In this document: one piece after another, positions 9,887-17,919 of the stretch | Layout: the number at the start of each line of letters is the position of its first letter | Numbering within the stretch: the first letter of the stretch is position 1 | Source of the DNA: UBA1181 sp963619325 | Lineage (GTDB): Bacteria > Bacteroidota > Bacteroidia > Bacteroidales > Paludibacteraceae | Assembly: GCA_963619325.1 (NCBI GenBank) | Contig: CAVEVQ010000001.1 | Location: 102,595 to 166,594 of the forward strand | Reading direction: 5' to 3' | Length of the DNA stretch: 64,000 bases | Translations under genes and position numbers: made by a program | The notes under the pieces: model-generated | Told to the model about the DNA's origin: nothing | Seen by the model: only the letters and a program-made list of their open reading frames with translations | Database searches by the model: none

Positions 9887-10732
9887 TTAATAAAAAAGAG
9901 CCTTTACCGTCGGAATTATGTAACTCCACTCTGATGGTTTGCCAAGCATCTTGACAGCCACACCCAAAGAGAAAAACCGAAATTTAAGAACAGCCTCTTT
10001 CGACAACATTCTGGCAAATTTTGCTCGTGTCTTCATATAACTTGTATAACGTGTTACACCCATTGAACAAAAAGACTTCGATATAGAAAGCGAATGTTGT
10101 ACTACAACCGACATTTTTTTTACTGTATACCGTTTTTTGTAGAATTCAAAGAAAACCCACAAGTCTAAATAATCTAAAGGAAATTCTTGAGAAAAACCGT
10201 TAATTGAAGAAAGTGCGTCAACACGCATACACGCGCATGAATTGATTGCACTCAGATACTCGTCGTCCTTCAAAATAATATTTTCATTCGTTTCAGGTTT
10301 TAAACAAAAAGGACCGATATTTTTTTTGAAAATGATCGGAGAAACACGACTTCCATTGCTTTCAATCAAGGGTACAATCGCAGCAGTCTTTCCATCCACA
10401 CTTTTCAGTTTCTCCCCTAATTCCGAAAAATACTCCTTCGTTGGTATACTGTCTTGATCAAACAATAACAACCAACCATAGCCCTCTGTTACAGCCTTCT
10501 TCCAAGCAAAATTGTAGGGACCAGCTAAGAACTCGTTTCTCTCAGCATTGACAACCTCGCAATCAAGCGTATCATCAGCTATAACCTTCTTCTCTGGGTA
10601 ATTATTATATACCAATACCTTATACGGAAACCCAAAGTCCTTCGAATACGCTTCCAAACATTGTATCGTCGAACTCTCTTGCAAGTTCTGCTTGTATAAC
10701 ACGACAAGGATCAGTACTTTATTATTATTCAT
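9887..10732 (-). CDS. Family 2 glycosyltransferase, rhamnosyltransferase-like
   Basis: This 281-residue protein has a GT-A core: ILVVLYKQNL at the N-terminus, VLVYNNYPEKK, ERNEFLAGPYNFAW and the metal-binding segment LLLFDQDSIPT. The DQD motif and the later DYLDLW segment resemble GT2 enzymes annotated as rhamnosyltransferases. It is separated from the previous pair by about 170 bp, so it may have its own promoter. It probably belongs to the same glycan pathway as the flippase and polymerases at 4484-8087. The sugar specificity is not readable. Confidence 0.8.
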   Translation of the reverse strand: MNNNKVLILVVLYKQNLQESSTIQCLEAYSKDFGFPYKVLVYNNYPEKKVIADDTLDCEVVNAERNEFLAGPYNFAWKKAVTEGYGWLLLFDQDSIPTKEYFSELGEKLKSVDGKTAAIVPLIESNGSRVSPIIFKKNIGPFCLKPETNENIILKDDEYLSAINSCACMRVDALSSINGFSQEFPLDYLDLWVFFEFYKKRYTVKKMSVVVQHSLSISKSFCSMGVTRYTSYMKTRAKFARMLSKEAVLKFRFFSLGVAVKMLGKPSEWSYIIPTVKALFY

Positions 10733-10907
10733 AACACACCTTTTAATCCATCCGACTTACGAATTTACAACAATAACTTTAAATGACACTTCTTTCGCCC
10801 CTCTTTAATGAAGAAGGAAGATACGTTGCTTCCATCCCTATCCTATTGATTAAATTTCGTCTCTTTAGATATCGTATTCCAAAAACATATTGATTTTCTT
10901 GGAATTG

Positions 10908-10937
10908 ATTCCTTAAATATTGTGATATTTAAGGAAT
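10908..10937. repeat. Perfect 13-bp inverted repeat with 4-nt loop
   Basis: ATTCCTTAAATAT at 10908-10920 is mirrored by ATATTTAAGGAAT at 10925-10937 around a TGTG loop. The stem is AT-rich, with no T-run after it on either strand, so it is a poor intrinsic terminator. It may be a protein-binding site or a structured leader upstream of the glycosyltransferase gene that starts at 10732. Function unknown. Confidence 0.7.
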
Positions 10938-10972
10938 TAAAGAATAGATTTCTTCTTTAAGCAATAACAAAA

Positions 10973-11006
10973 AAGAGAGGGCTGCAACTCCAAGCAGTCC
11001 TCTCTT
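10973..11006 (-). terminator. Intrinsic terminator of the efflux operon
   Basis: Arms AAGAGAGG-g-CTGC (10973-10985) and GCAG-t-CCTCTCTT (10994-11006) pair with one mismatch around an 8-nt loop. On the minus strand the stem runs into CTTTTTTGTTATT. It lies 46 bp after the stop of the PII-like gene, the last gene of the operon. Confidence 0.85.
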
Positions 11007-11051
11007 AACATTAGCGTATGAAACGCTGTCGTTTATTAATCAATCAATAAT

Positions 11052-11345
11052 CTACACTGTCTGCTCTACGTTCCAAACGAAAGCACGGACACCCACCTCT
11101 TCATTACGTAAATCTAACTTCTTTACTGTCTCAAGAAGAGTCTTCACCTGCTCATCTTCGACCACGGTGATGACAACTGAATTCATCTCAGGCCAGGTGT
11201 GCGTTCCTCTGTGAGGCTGCCCTGTTTTTGAACCTCTTCCCTGAACCTGCTCGAAAAAGGTGAATCCGCGAAGACCAAGGCGGTCAAGCATATATTCAAC
11301 ACGTTCTGTGTTCGTCTGGTTGAATACTATCATTACTGATTTCAT
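11052..11345 (-). CDS. PII-like small protein at the end of the RND efflux operon
   Basis: The 97-residue product begins MKSVMIVFNQTNTERVEYML and has the size and pattern of PII-fold proteins: a first beta-alpha unit, a GRGSKTGQPHRGTH stretch where the T-loop would be, then a second beta-alpha unit (MNSVVITVVEDEQVKTLLETV). The Tyr uridylylation site of classical GlnB is not evident, so it should not be called a nitrogen regulator. PII-like proteins encoded beside transporters are known and usually bind a small ligand to regulate them. Here the gene is 22 bp after the RND pump gene and just before the operon terminator, so a link to the pump is likely. The ligand is unknown. Confidence 0.65.
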   Translation of the reverse strand: MKSVMIVFNQTNTERVEYMLDRLGLRGFTFFEQVQGRGSKTGQPHRGTHTWPEMNSVVITVVEDEQVKTLLETVKKLDLRNEEVGVRAFVWNVEQTV

Positions 11346-11367
11346 ATTTCCAACTTTTACTTGTTAA

Positions 11368-14300
11368 CTATTTATTGCTATCGTTGTCGCCCTCAACAAG
11401 CACACTCTCATCTGGGTTAATATCCATAAAGATATATTGCGCACGGACTTCCGCTTCATTGTCTCTCTCCCCATGCTTTGACATCAATGCATAAAGCACT
11501 GGAACAATAACCAAGGTTACTATCGTAGAGACAAGCAAACCGCCTATCACAACAATACCCATTGGCACCCACATTTCAGATCCGTCTGCTTTTGCCAACG
11601 CCATAGGCAACATTCCTAAAATAGTAGTAGCGGCGGTCATCAATACAGGGCGTAAACGCGACTGCCCTGACAATGCAATAGCCTCATTCAACTCATAGCC
11701 TCTATCCCTCATCAAGTTGATGTAGTCTACCAACACAATACCATTTTTCACCACAATGCCGACCAACATGATACATCCCAAACATCCAATCATATCCAAT
11801 GACGTATTTGTGAAGTACAACGCCCAAATCACACCCGAGAAAGCGAACGGAACTGACATCATAATCAAGAATGGTTTTGCATACGACTCAAACTGCGATG
11901 CCATTACCACATACACGAGAATAACAATAATCAAAAGCAACAATCCCATATCCTGGAATGACTCTTGTTGATCTTCATAATCTCCCGCAATGACAACTGT
12001 CACACCAGTTGGTCGATCAATCTCTGGCAATAACTTCTCAATTTCAGCAGCCAACTCTCCTAAAGATGTCTCATACGGAGTAACTTCAACCTTCAAGTAA
12101 CGCTGACGACTCTTACGCTCAATCTCCGGCGGTCCCCAATATTCTTGAACAGACGCTATCTCACTCAACTTAATATTTCCCGTTGGAGAAGGGATAGACA
12201 GATCTTCAATGGCCGAAATACTATTTCTATTCTCTTCCACCAGACGAACTTTGATGTCATATTCATCTCCATCTTCTTTCAGATATCCGGCAGACATACC
12301 ATTGACACGATTACGAACATACTGAGAGATGGCAGACGACGAGAGACCATGGCGAGAAGCTTTCTCTTTGTCAACTACGATTTTCAACTCTGGGCGGTCG
12401 TCGTCACGGCTTACATCAACGTTGCGGGCCGTTGGCAACTTCTCCTCTATCAAGTGTTTGATAGCCTCACCATACGAACTTGTTACGTCAAAATCATATC
12501 CATAAACCTCAATATCCACCGTACTCTCACCTCCCATACTTCCATTAGATGAGATAGCCACCTTATAGTCTGCCACCTCCGGATAGGATGCAATCTCTTT
12601 TCGAAGAATTTCGGCAATCTCCCAAATCGTTCTCTCACGCGTACCCTTCTTGTCTGCATTGTATCGCATCTCAATAGTGTTGTATTTCGTACTTGAGAAG
12701 AGGGCGGAGATACCCGCATCATCATTCGTTCCACAAGTTGTAGAGATATTCTTCGTTTCTGGCACCAAATCGTAGAAACGACGCTCCAACATACGAGCAA
12801 ATTTTGCCGTTTCTTCAACACGCGTTCCTTGTAAAAGTTCAACAGAAATCGACAAACGACCATTATCAGTCACCGCAATAAAGTCTGTTCCCACCTTTCC
12901 CGCCAATGCTGGTATCAAAGAAACGATAAAGAAACCTACAATGACAGCCATTGATATGAATTTATGATTCAAACACCATCTTAACAAATTAGCATATAAA
13001 ACATCCAACTTGTCTAAGGCACGAACAACCGTATTTTGGTAGGAGAATTTCTTCGTGTCTTTCTTTTCTCGGATCAATTTTCCGTTCTTATCTACGCTGA
13101 CACCCCTCTGCTTTAACAATTTTGACGAAAGCATTGGCACCAACGTGATGGCTGCGAAAGTAGAAGTCGTACACACAATTGTTACAATCCATCCTAACTC
13201 CTTGAACAAGATACCTGCAATACCTGTCAACATAGTCAGCGGAACAAACACCGCCGCAATAACCGCAGTAGTGGCAATAACAGAAACCCATACCTCATTC
13301 GTAGCATAAATAGATGCCTCGCGTGGACTTTCTCCTCGCTCTATATGCGTCATAATGTTCTCCAACACCACAATGGCATCATCAACCACCATACCAACAG
13401 CAATAGACAAAGAACACATCGAAATAATGTTCAAAGAACTATCGACAAAAAGCAGATAAAGGAACGCAACTAACAAAGAGATCGGAATGGTCAGACCGAT
13501 AATCATACTTGCCCTCCATCTTCCCAAAAAGAAAAGAACGACTAACACCACGAACAAAACAGCATACAATACAGACTCGGTCAATGAATCGATTGCATTT
13601 GTAATTTCTGTTGAAGAGTCGTAAATCTCTGATATCTTGATATCTGAAGGTAGTGTTTTCTGTATCTTCGCCAACTCCGCTTTAATATCCTTACAAATCT
13701 GCACAGAGTTACCTCCCGTCTGTTTTGAAATCATCAAACGTACGGCTTCCTCTCCATCCATTTTCTCATCCAGGGTCAAATCCTTAATGGTATCACGAAC
13801 AGTCGCAATATCGCGAACGTAAATCTGTCTTCCGTCTGAAGTCGTCGTAACGACGATATTCTCAATCTCGGAACTTTCGACATATTCACTTCGGACCTGC
13901 AAGTTATATTGCTCAGCATCCATCTTGATATTTCCAGAAGACATATTCAAGTTGTTGCCAGAAATAGCGTTTCCGACCGTCTCCAAAGAAATACTGTATG
14001 CATCTAACTGGTTTTGGTCAATATCTACATATACATATCGATCTGGTTCTCCAGAAAGGGTTACGTTACCCACACCCGACACACGGCTTAACTGTGGAAC
14101 AACGTCATCATTCAAAATCTTCTCCAATCCTGCATAACTTTCCTTCGCCTGAATTGCAAACTGAAGAATTGGCATCGATGAACTATTGAACTTGATAATC
14201 AAAGGATTTGAACATCCACTTGGGAGATTATCCTTCGTCATATCTACATACGATCGAATATCGTTGATGACATCATCCAAATCCTCACCCCACTCAAATT

Positions 14301-14580
14301 CCAAAGCTACCAAAGATAGGTTATCCTTTGAAGTTGAAGTCAGTTTGTCCAATCCATCAATGGAGTTCAAACTATTCTCCAAATACTTTGTCACATTTGT
14401 CTCCACCTCACTTGCATTCGCACCCGCATAGGTAGTCATGACGGCGATATAGGGTGGCTCAATCTCTGGGTATTGGTCGATTGGCAATTTTATGTAAGCA
14501 AAGACTCCCATCAGCATCACGGCAGCAAACACCAAGATGGAGGTGACAGGATTCTCAATCGCTGATTTATATATACTCAT
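11368..14580 (-). CDS. RND efflux pump, inner-membrane permease (HAE1/AcrB family)
   Basis: At 1070 residues this is full length for an AcrB/MexB-type proton-driven pump. The N-terminal TM1 region (ENPVTSILVFAAVMLMGVFAY) leads into PIDQYPEIEPPYI. The TM4 proton-relay pair is present in AVGMVVDDAIVVLEN, and the TM10 lysine in LVGIVVKNGIVLVDYIN. These residues place it with HAE1 pumps for hydrophobic, drug-like compounds rather than heavy-metal pumps. The C-terminus ends in an acidic cytoplasmic tail. It would form a tripartite complex with the adaptor and outer-membrane factor encoded immediately upstream. Confidence 0.95.
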   Translation of the reverse strand: MSIYKSAIENPVTSILVFAAVMLMGVFAYIKLPIDQYPEIEPPYIAVMTTYAGANASEVETNVTKYLENSLNSIDGLDKLTSTSKDNLSLVALEFEWGEDLDDVINDIRSYVDMTKDNLPSGCSNPLIIKFNSSSMPILQFAIQAKESYAGLEKILNDDVVPQLSRVSGVGNVTLSGEPDRYVYVDIDQNQLDAYSISLETVGNAISGNNLNMSSGNIKMDAEQYNLQVRSEYVESSEIENIVVTTTSDGRQIYVRDIATVRDTIKDLTLDEKMDGEEAVRLMISKQTGGNSVQICKDIKAELAKIQKTLPSDIKISEIYDSSTEITNAIDSLTESVLYAVLFVVLVVLFFLGRWRASMIIGLTIPISLLVAFLYLLFVDSSLNIISMCSLSIAVGMVVDDAIVVLENIMTHIERGESPREASIYATNEVWVSVIATTAVIAAVFVPLTMLTGIAGILFKELGWIVTIVCTTSTFAAITLVPMLSSKLLKQRGVSVDKNGKLIREKKDTKKFSYQNTVVRALDKLDVLYANLLRWCLNHKFISMAVIVGFFIVSLIPALAGKVGTDFIAVTDNGRLSISVELLQGTRVEETAKFARMLERRFYDLVPETKNISTTCGTNDDAGISALFSSTKYNTIEMRYNADKKGTRERTIWEIAEILRKEIASYPEVADYKVAISSNGSMGGESTVDIEVYGYDFDVTSSYGEAIKHLIEEKLPTARNVDVSRDDDRPELKIVVDKEKASRHGLSSSAISQYVRNRVNGMSAGYLKEDGDEYDIKVRLVEENRNSISAIEDLSIPSPTGNIKLSEIASVQEYWGPPEIERKSRQRYLKVEVTPYETSLGELAAEIEKLLPEIDRPTGVTVVIAGDYEDQQESFQDMGLLLLIIVILVYVVMASQFESYAKPFLIMMSVPFAFSGVIWALYFTNTSLDMIGCLGCIMLVGIVVKNGIVLVDYINLMRDRGYELNEAIALSGQSRLRPVLMTAATTILGMLPMALAKADGSEMWVPMGIVVIGGLLVSTIVTLVIVPVLYALMSKHGERDNEAEVRAQYIFMDINPDESVLVEGDNDSNK

Positions 14581-14622
14581 ATTTCCTTTCTTTAAAAATT
14601 TGGTTTCTAAGCAGGACTTCTA

Positions 14623-15714
14623 TTACTTCTTCGCAGTTGTATCTGCCAATGCTGCTGATTTAGTGGCTGCTTCTTCTTCATAAGTTGAAGTCAGCACTTC
14701 CATCAAAGATCCATCAACCAACCTATTCTGACCCTGTGTTACAACCTCATCGCCTTCATGAATTTCATCTGCAAACACCTCAATATAGCGATTATAACGC
14801 TGTCCCATCTGAACCTTAACACGTTCTGCCACTCCATCCTTGTTCAAGAACAGATAACGCTCGTTCGATCCTGTCAACTTTAATACTGATTGATAAGGAA
14901 CGACAACGACATTGTCTTTACCTACTGGAACGACTGTGTGAACATACATTCCTGGACGAAGTTTCATGTTCCCATTAGGCACTTTCACCTTGCATTGGAA
15001 TGTATGTGTATTTGCGTCAATTGTCGGATAAATCACTTCAATGGTCGCAGGGAAAGTCTGGTCTGGATAAATATCCGACACCAATTCCAATTTCATATTC
15101 TGTTTGATTTTCGTGAAATATGCTTCTGGAACGTTTACAATCACCTTCAAAACATTCACTTGAACAACGGAGATTATTGGTCTCGCTCCGTTATACAACT
15201 CTCCACTCTCATAGTTTCTTTCAGAAACGACACCTGGGAAAGTGGCCTTGAAGAAAGTATTTGTCTGTAGAAAATCATACTGCTCCTTGGCTTGATCGTA
15301 TGCCAATTTTGTTTGGTCGTAAGTCTGCTGTGTAACATTACCACCAGCCAGCAAAGCATCCATACGTTTCATCTCCACCGTATAGTTATCCAAATTCAAC
15401 TTGGCCTGTCTCAACTGCGTCTGATCCATTCGAACAAGCAACTCACCCGCAGAAACACGATCGCCCACATCCTTATATCTCTTCTCTATGATTCCTGTCA
15501 ATGAAGGAGATACATTCATCGTCTCCCATCCTTCCAAAACACCAGTACATTCAACTTGGCGTTCAATCTCTTGCTTTAGAACTTTCTCCGTACGAACCCT
15601 TTCATACGTCACCTCTTCTGTTGTATTTGTATTTGTTTTTTCTCCTCCACAACATGTCAAGGTCAATGCGAGGGTTGATATTGTTATCAAACCCATTTTT
15701 TCCAATTTTCTCAT
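14623..15714 (-). CDS. RND efflux periplasmic adaptor (AcrA/MexA-like lipoprotein)
   Basis: This membrane-fusion protein has a lipoprotein signal (LALTLTCCGG, lipobox Cys at about residue 21). It also has the hairpin and lipoyl half-motifs expected of the family (SPSLTGIIEKRYKDVGDRVSAG and TFFKATFPGVVSERNYESGE), followed by beta-barrel and membrane-proximal domains. I chose the ATG at 15714. The frame extends to a TTG at 15735, but that would place seven residues before a normal lipoprotein signal. It lies 42 bp before the pump gene and 24 bp after the outer-membrane factor gene. Confidence 0.93.
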   Translation of the reverse strand: MRKLEKMGLITISTLALTLTCCGGEKTNTNTTEEVTYERVRTEKVLKQEIERQVECTGVLEGWETMNVSPSLTGIIEKRYKDVGDRVSAGELLVRMDQTQLRQAKLNLDNYTVEMKRMDALLAGGNVTQQTYDQTKLAYDQAKEQYDFLQTNTFFKATFPGVVSERNYESGELYNGARPIISVVQVNVLKVIVNVPEAYFTKIKQNMKLELVSDIYPDQTFPATIEVIYPTIDANTHTFQCKVKVPNGNMKLRPGMYVHTVVPVGKDNVVVVPYQSVLKLTGSNERYLFLNKDGVAERVKVQMGQRYNRYIEVFADEIHEGDEVVTQGQNRLVDGSLMEVLTSTYEEEAATKSAALADTTAKK

Positions 15715-15738
15715 ATCGTATTTTCTTTGTTTCAAAGA

Positions 15739-17079
15739 TTATTTATTCAAAAGATTTCTCAAACTAACGTACGCTGTTACCATTGAGAGTAACGAGTTCA
15801 CATAACTGTTCTGAGCAGAAATCAAATCCGTGCTTGAATTAGTCAACGACAAACTTGAGATTGTCCCATATTTGTATTTCTCACTATTGCTATCAAACAC
15901 ACGCTGCATCACTTCAATGTTCTTAGATTGAATTTCATAATCTTCATACGAAGAAGTAAGGTTGTAGCGTAACTGTTTTTCTTGAATATTCAAGTTTTGG
16001 GTTGCATCTTTCAAGTTGTTGACCTCCTTGGCATAATCCATCTTTGCGCCACGAACATCCGCCCACCGACTTCCTGTTGAGAATATCGGCACACTTAATT
16101 TGAATCCAACCGTGTTTGGAGGTGTCATATCTAATGTTTCCTCATCTGAACAATATTTTTTCTTGTCAAAAGAATAGAAAGCTGAAAGAGTTGGCACATA
16201 CGCCATCTTGCTGAGTGTCAATTGTTTCTTCTTTAACTCCGTTGACTTAGTCTGCAGTTGGTAATCGTAGTTATCCTCAATATTGAAGTTTGTTCCTAAA
16301 AGGTTAAGAATTTCACCTGCATTAATGACATCGTCTAATGTTTGAGTAAGCACTATCTCATCATCTGCCTCTGCACCCGTGAGAAGACGAATGGAATTGT
16401 ACAACACCTCAATAGATCGTTTTGTCGTGTTCAAACTGCTTGCCAATGATGAAACCTGAATCTCAACCTGATCAGCATCATTCTGCTCTGCTACGCCAGC
16501 CTTGACCGCGTTCATCGTCATATTATGTAGATTCCTGAGGTTTTCAAGATTTTTCTCCAACAGATCGACTGTCTTTTGCAAAGCCAAAATATTAACGTAG
16601 TAGGTTTCAATATTAGATGTAACCGATTGCTCCGTTTTGCTTATCGTTGTTTCATAAATCTGTTTTGACAATTTTGCAACCTGCACAGATACAATTTGTG
16701 AACCGCTCACCGTCATAGATGCACTTATTCCGAAATCAAAATAAGCAGGCATCGGGATTTCTGTTCCCAACATCTCCATCTTGTAACCCAGCATGTTGTA
16801 GTAGTTCACATTCCCACTAACTTGAAGCAACATACTGGCAATCGATTTCCAACGCATTGCCTCCGCCTTCTGCACATCATACGAAGCATTCTGCACAGAA
16901 CGATTGTGCTCCAACGCATACTGCTTCGCTTCTTCTAAAGAGAACGATAATGTCTTCGAATTCTCTTGTGCCACCGAGACATTTTCTTCCGTAGTATCAT
17001 TTCCCTCTGCAAAAGCCGTGGTTGTCAAACCCGACATCAGCATCAGCAAACCAACACCTTTTAAAAATCTTTTTCTCAT
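15739..17079 (-). CDS. TolC-family outer-membrane efflux channel
   Basis: The mature protein follows a signal peptide (MRKRFLKGVGLLMLMSGL...TAFA). It is built of two long helical-hairpin halves with the family's LSLEEAKQYALEHNRSVQNA-type opening; the observed start is SLEEAKQYALEHNRS. The ATG at 17079 is preferred over a GTG at 17109 because it gives a clean signal peptide. In Bacteroidetes efflux operons the TolC homologue is often encoded before the adaptor and pump, as here. It forms the exit duct through the outer membrane. Confidence 0.92.
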   Translation of the reverse strand: MRKRFLKGVGLLMLMSGLTTTAFAEGNDTTEENVSVAQENSKTLSFSLEEAKQYALEHNRSVQNASYDVQKAEAMRWKSIASMLLQVSGNVNYYNMLGYKMEMLGTEIPMPAYFDFGISASMTVSGSQIVSVQVAKLSKQIYETTISKTEQSVTSNIETYYVNILALQKTVDLLEKNLENLRNLHNMTMNAVKAGVAEQNDADQVEIQVSSLASSLNTTKRSIEVLYNSIRLLTGAEADDEIVLTQTLDDVINAGEILNLLGTNFNIEDNYDYQLQTKSTELKKKQLTLSKMAYVPTLSAFYSFDKKKYCSDEETLDMTPPNTVGFKLSVPIFSTGSRWADVRGAKMDYAKEVNNLKDATQNLNIQEKQLRYNLTSSYEDYEIQSKNIEVMQRVFDSNSEKYKYGTISSLSLTNSSTDLISAQNSYVNSLLSMVTAYVSLRNLLNK

Positions 17080-17115
17080 CTCTTTTTTTTCGTATTTTAC
17101 AATGTTCACTTGTTT

Positions 17116-17727
17116 CTATATCTCCACTTCTAAATATGCCTTTATCATTTCATAGCCTTCCTCCGTTGCTACACCTCTAAAAAACACCTTGCAAACCGTA
17201 TATAAGATTTCTGAGATACTCTGCTCTCTCAAATCATACGCGCCTTTTTCTTGTAATGAGAACAACATATTATAATAAAGCTGAGCCAGCACCTTCGCCG
17301 AATATTCCGACTTGATATGACCCTCCCTTTGCGATTTTTCTATATATGTTTGAAATGATTCGCACAATGCCTCCTTGGACATTCTTGCCTGTTCAAAACG
17401 CTTCGGGAACATCAACTTCGCATCCTCAATGAAATTCGTATTGATGCGCCTAAGCATCAATATCGTATATCTGAAAGAAACCAAAAGTGCAGAAAAGGAG
17501 CAATTGCATCCATCCCTTAAGCGATTTGTTTCTTTTTCATTTATCTCCTTAAAATGCAGTAAACATGCAGAAACTAATGCTTCTTTATTCTCAAAATATT
17601 CGTATATCGTTCGCTTTGACATGGTAAGAGACGATGCAATCTTATCCATCGTCACAGGTTTTATCCCCTGCGAAATAAACAAGTCTAACGCACCGCATAC
17701 TATTTTTTCTCTCACTTCGTTTTCCAT
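17116..17727 (-). CDS. TetR-family transcriptional regulator of the efflux operon
   Basis: This 203-residue protein has an N-terminal TetR helix-turn-helix (residues about 6-52: IVCGALDLFISQGIKPVTMD, then SLTMSKRTIYEYFENKEALV) and a helical ligand-binding C-terminal domain of normal length. It is the first gene of the unit and lies 36 bp before the TolC-like gene, so it probably represses its own operon. A Bacteroidetes promoter and a candidate palindromic operator over its -33 element lie directly upstream. The inducer is unknown. Confidence 0.92.
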   Translation of the reverse strand: MENEVREKIVCGALDLFISQGIKPVTMDKIASSLTMSKRTIYEYFENKEALVSACLLHFKEINEKETNRLRDGCNCSFSALLVSFRYTILMLRRINTNFIEDAKLMFPKRFEQARMSKEALCESFQTYIEKSQREGHIKSEYSAKVLAQLYYNMLFSLQEKGAYDLREQSISEILYTVCKVFFRGVATEEGYEMIKAYLEVEI

Positions 17728-17792
17728 ACCTCAGTATTGCCTTTTAATCATTTAAAAAATTTGAGAATAGCACATTGCTTTATATAACAATA

Positions 17793-17823
17793 CAAAAGTA
17801 ATACGAAAAACTAAAAAAACAAA
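17793..17823 (-). promoter_or_regulatory. Promoter of the tetR-efflux operon
   Basis: On the minus strand TTTG (17823-17820) is followed 19 nt later by TACTTTTG (17800-17793), an exact match to the Bacteroidetes primary sigma consensus TTTG-N19-21-TAnnTTTG. Transcription would begin near 17786, giving a leader of about 60 nt before tetR. Confidence 0.75.
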
Positions 17824-17832
17824 AATAGTTTT
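17807..17832. promoter_or_regulatory. Candidate TetR operator
   Basis: AAAACTA (17807-17813) and TAGTTTT (17826-17832) form a 7-bp inverted repeat with a 12-bp spacer that contains the -33 element. A third half-site, TTAGTTTTT, follows at 17834-17842. Its position over the promoter of an autoregulated tetR gene is what a repressor site would show. The assignment is inference. Confidence 0.45.
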
Positions 17833-17870
17833 CTTAGTTTTTATATTGTTTAACATAACACATAGACAAA

Positions 17871-17900
17871 AAGGCGCAAATGAAATACCATCTGCGCCTT
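17871..17900 (-). terminator. Intrinsic terminator of the giant surface-protein gene
   Basis: AAGGCGCA (17871-17878) pairs with TGCGCCTT (17893-17900). On the minus strand the stem is followed by TTTTTGTC. It lies 20 bp beyond the stop at 17920. Confidence 0.85.
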
Positions 17901-17919
17901 CCTATATGATTAGAAACCT

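Larger units (their letters stand above)
10733..11051. other. Intergenic region without a gene
   Basis: No credible coding frame is present in these 319 bp. The region holds the upstream side of the glycosyltransferase gene that starts at 10732, a perfect AT-rich inverted repeat at 10908-10937 and the terminator of the efflux operon at 10973-11006. No convincing TAnnTTTG promoter was seen. Confidence 0.7.
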
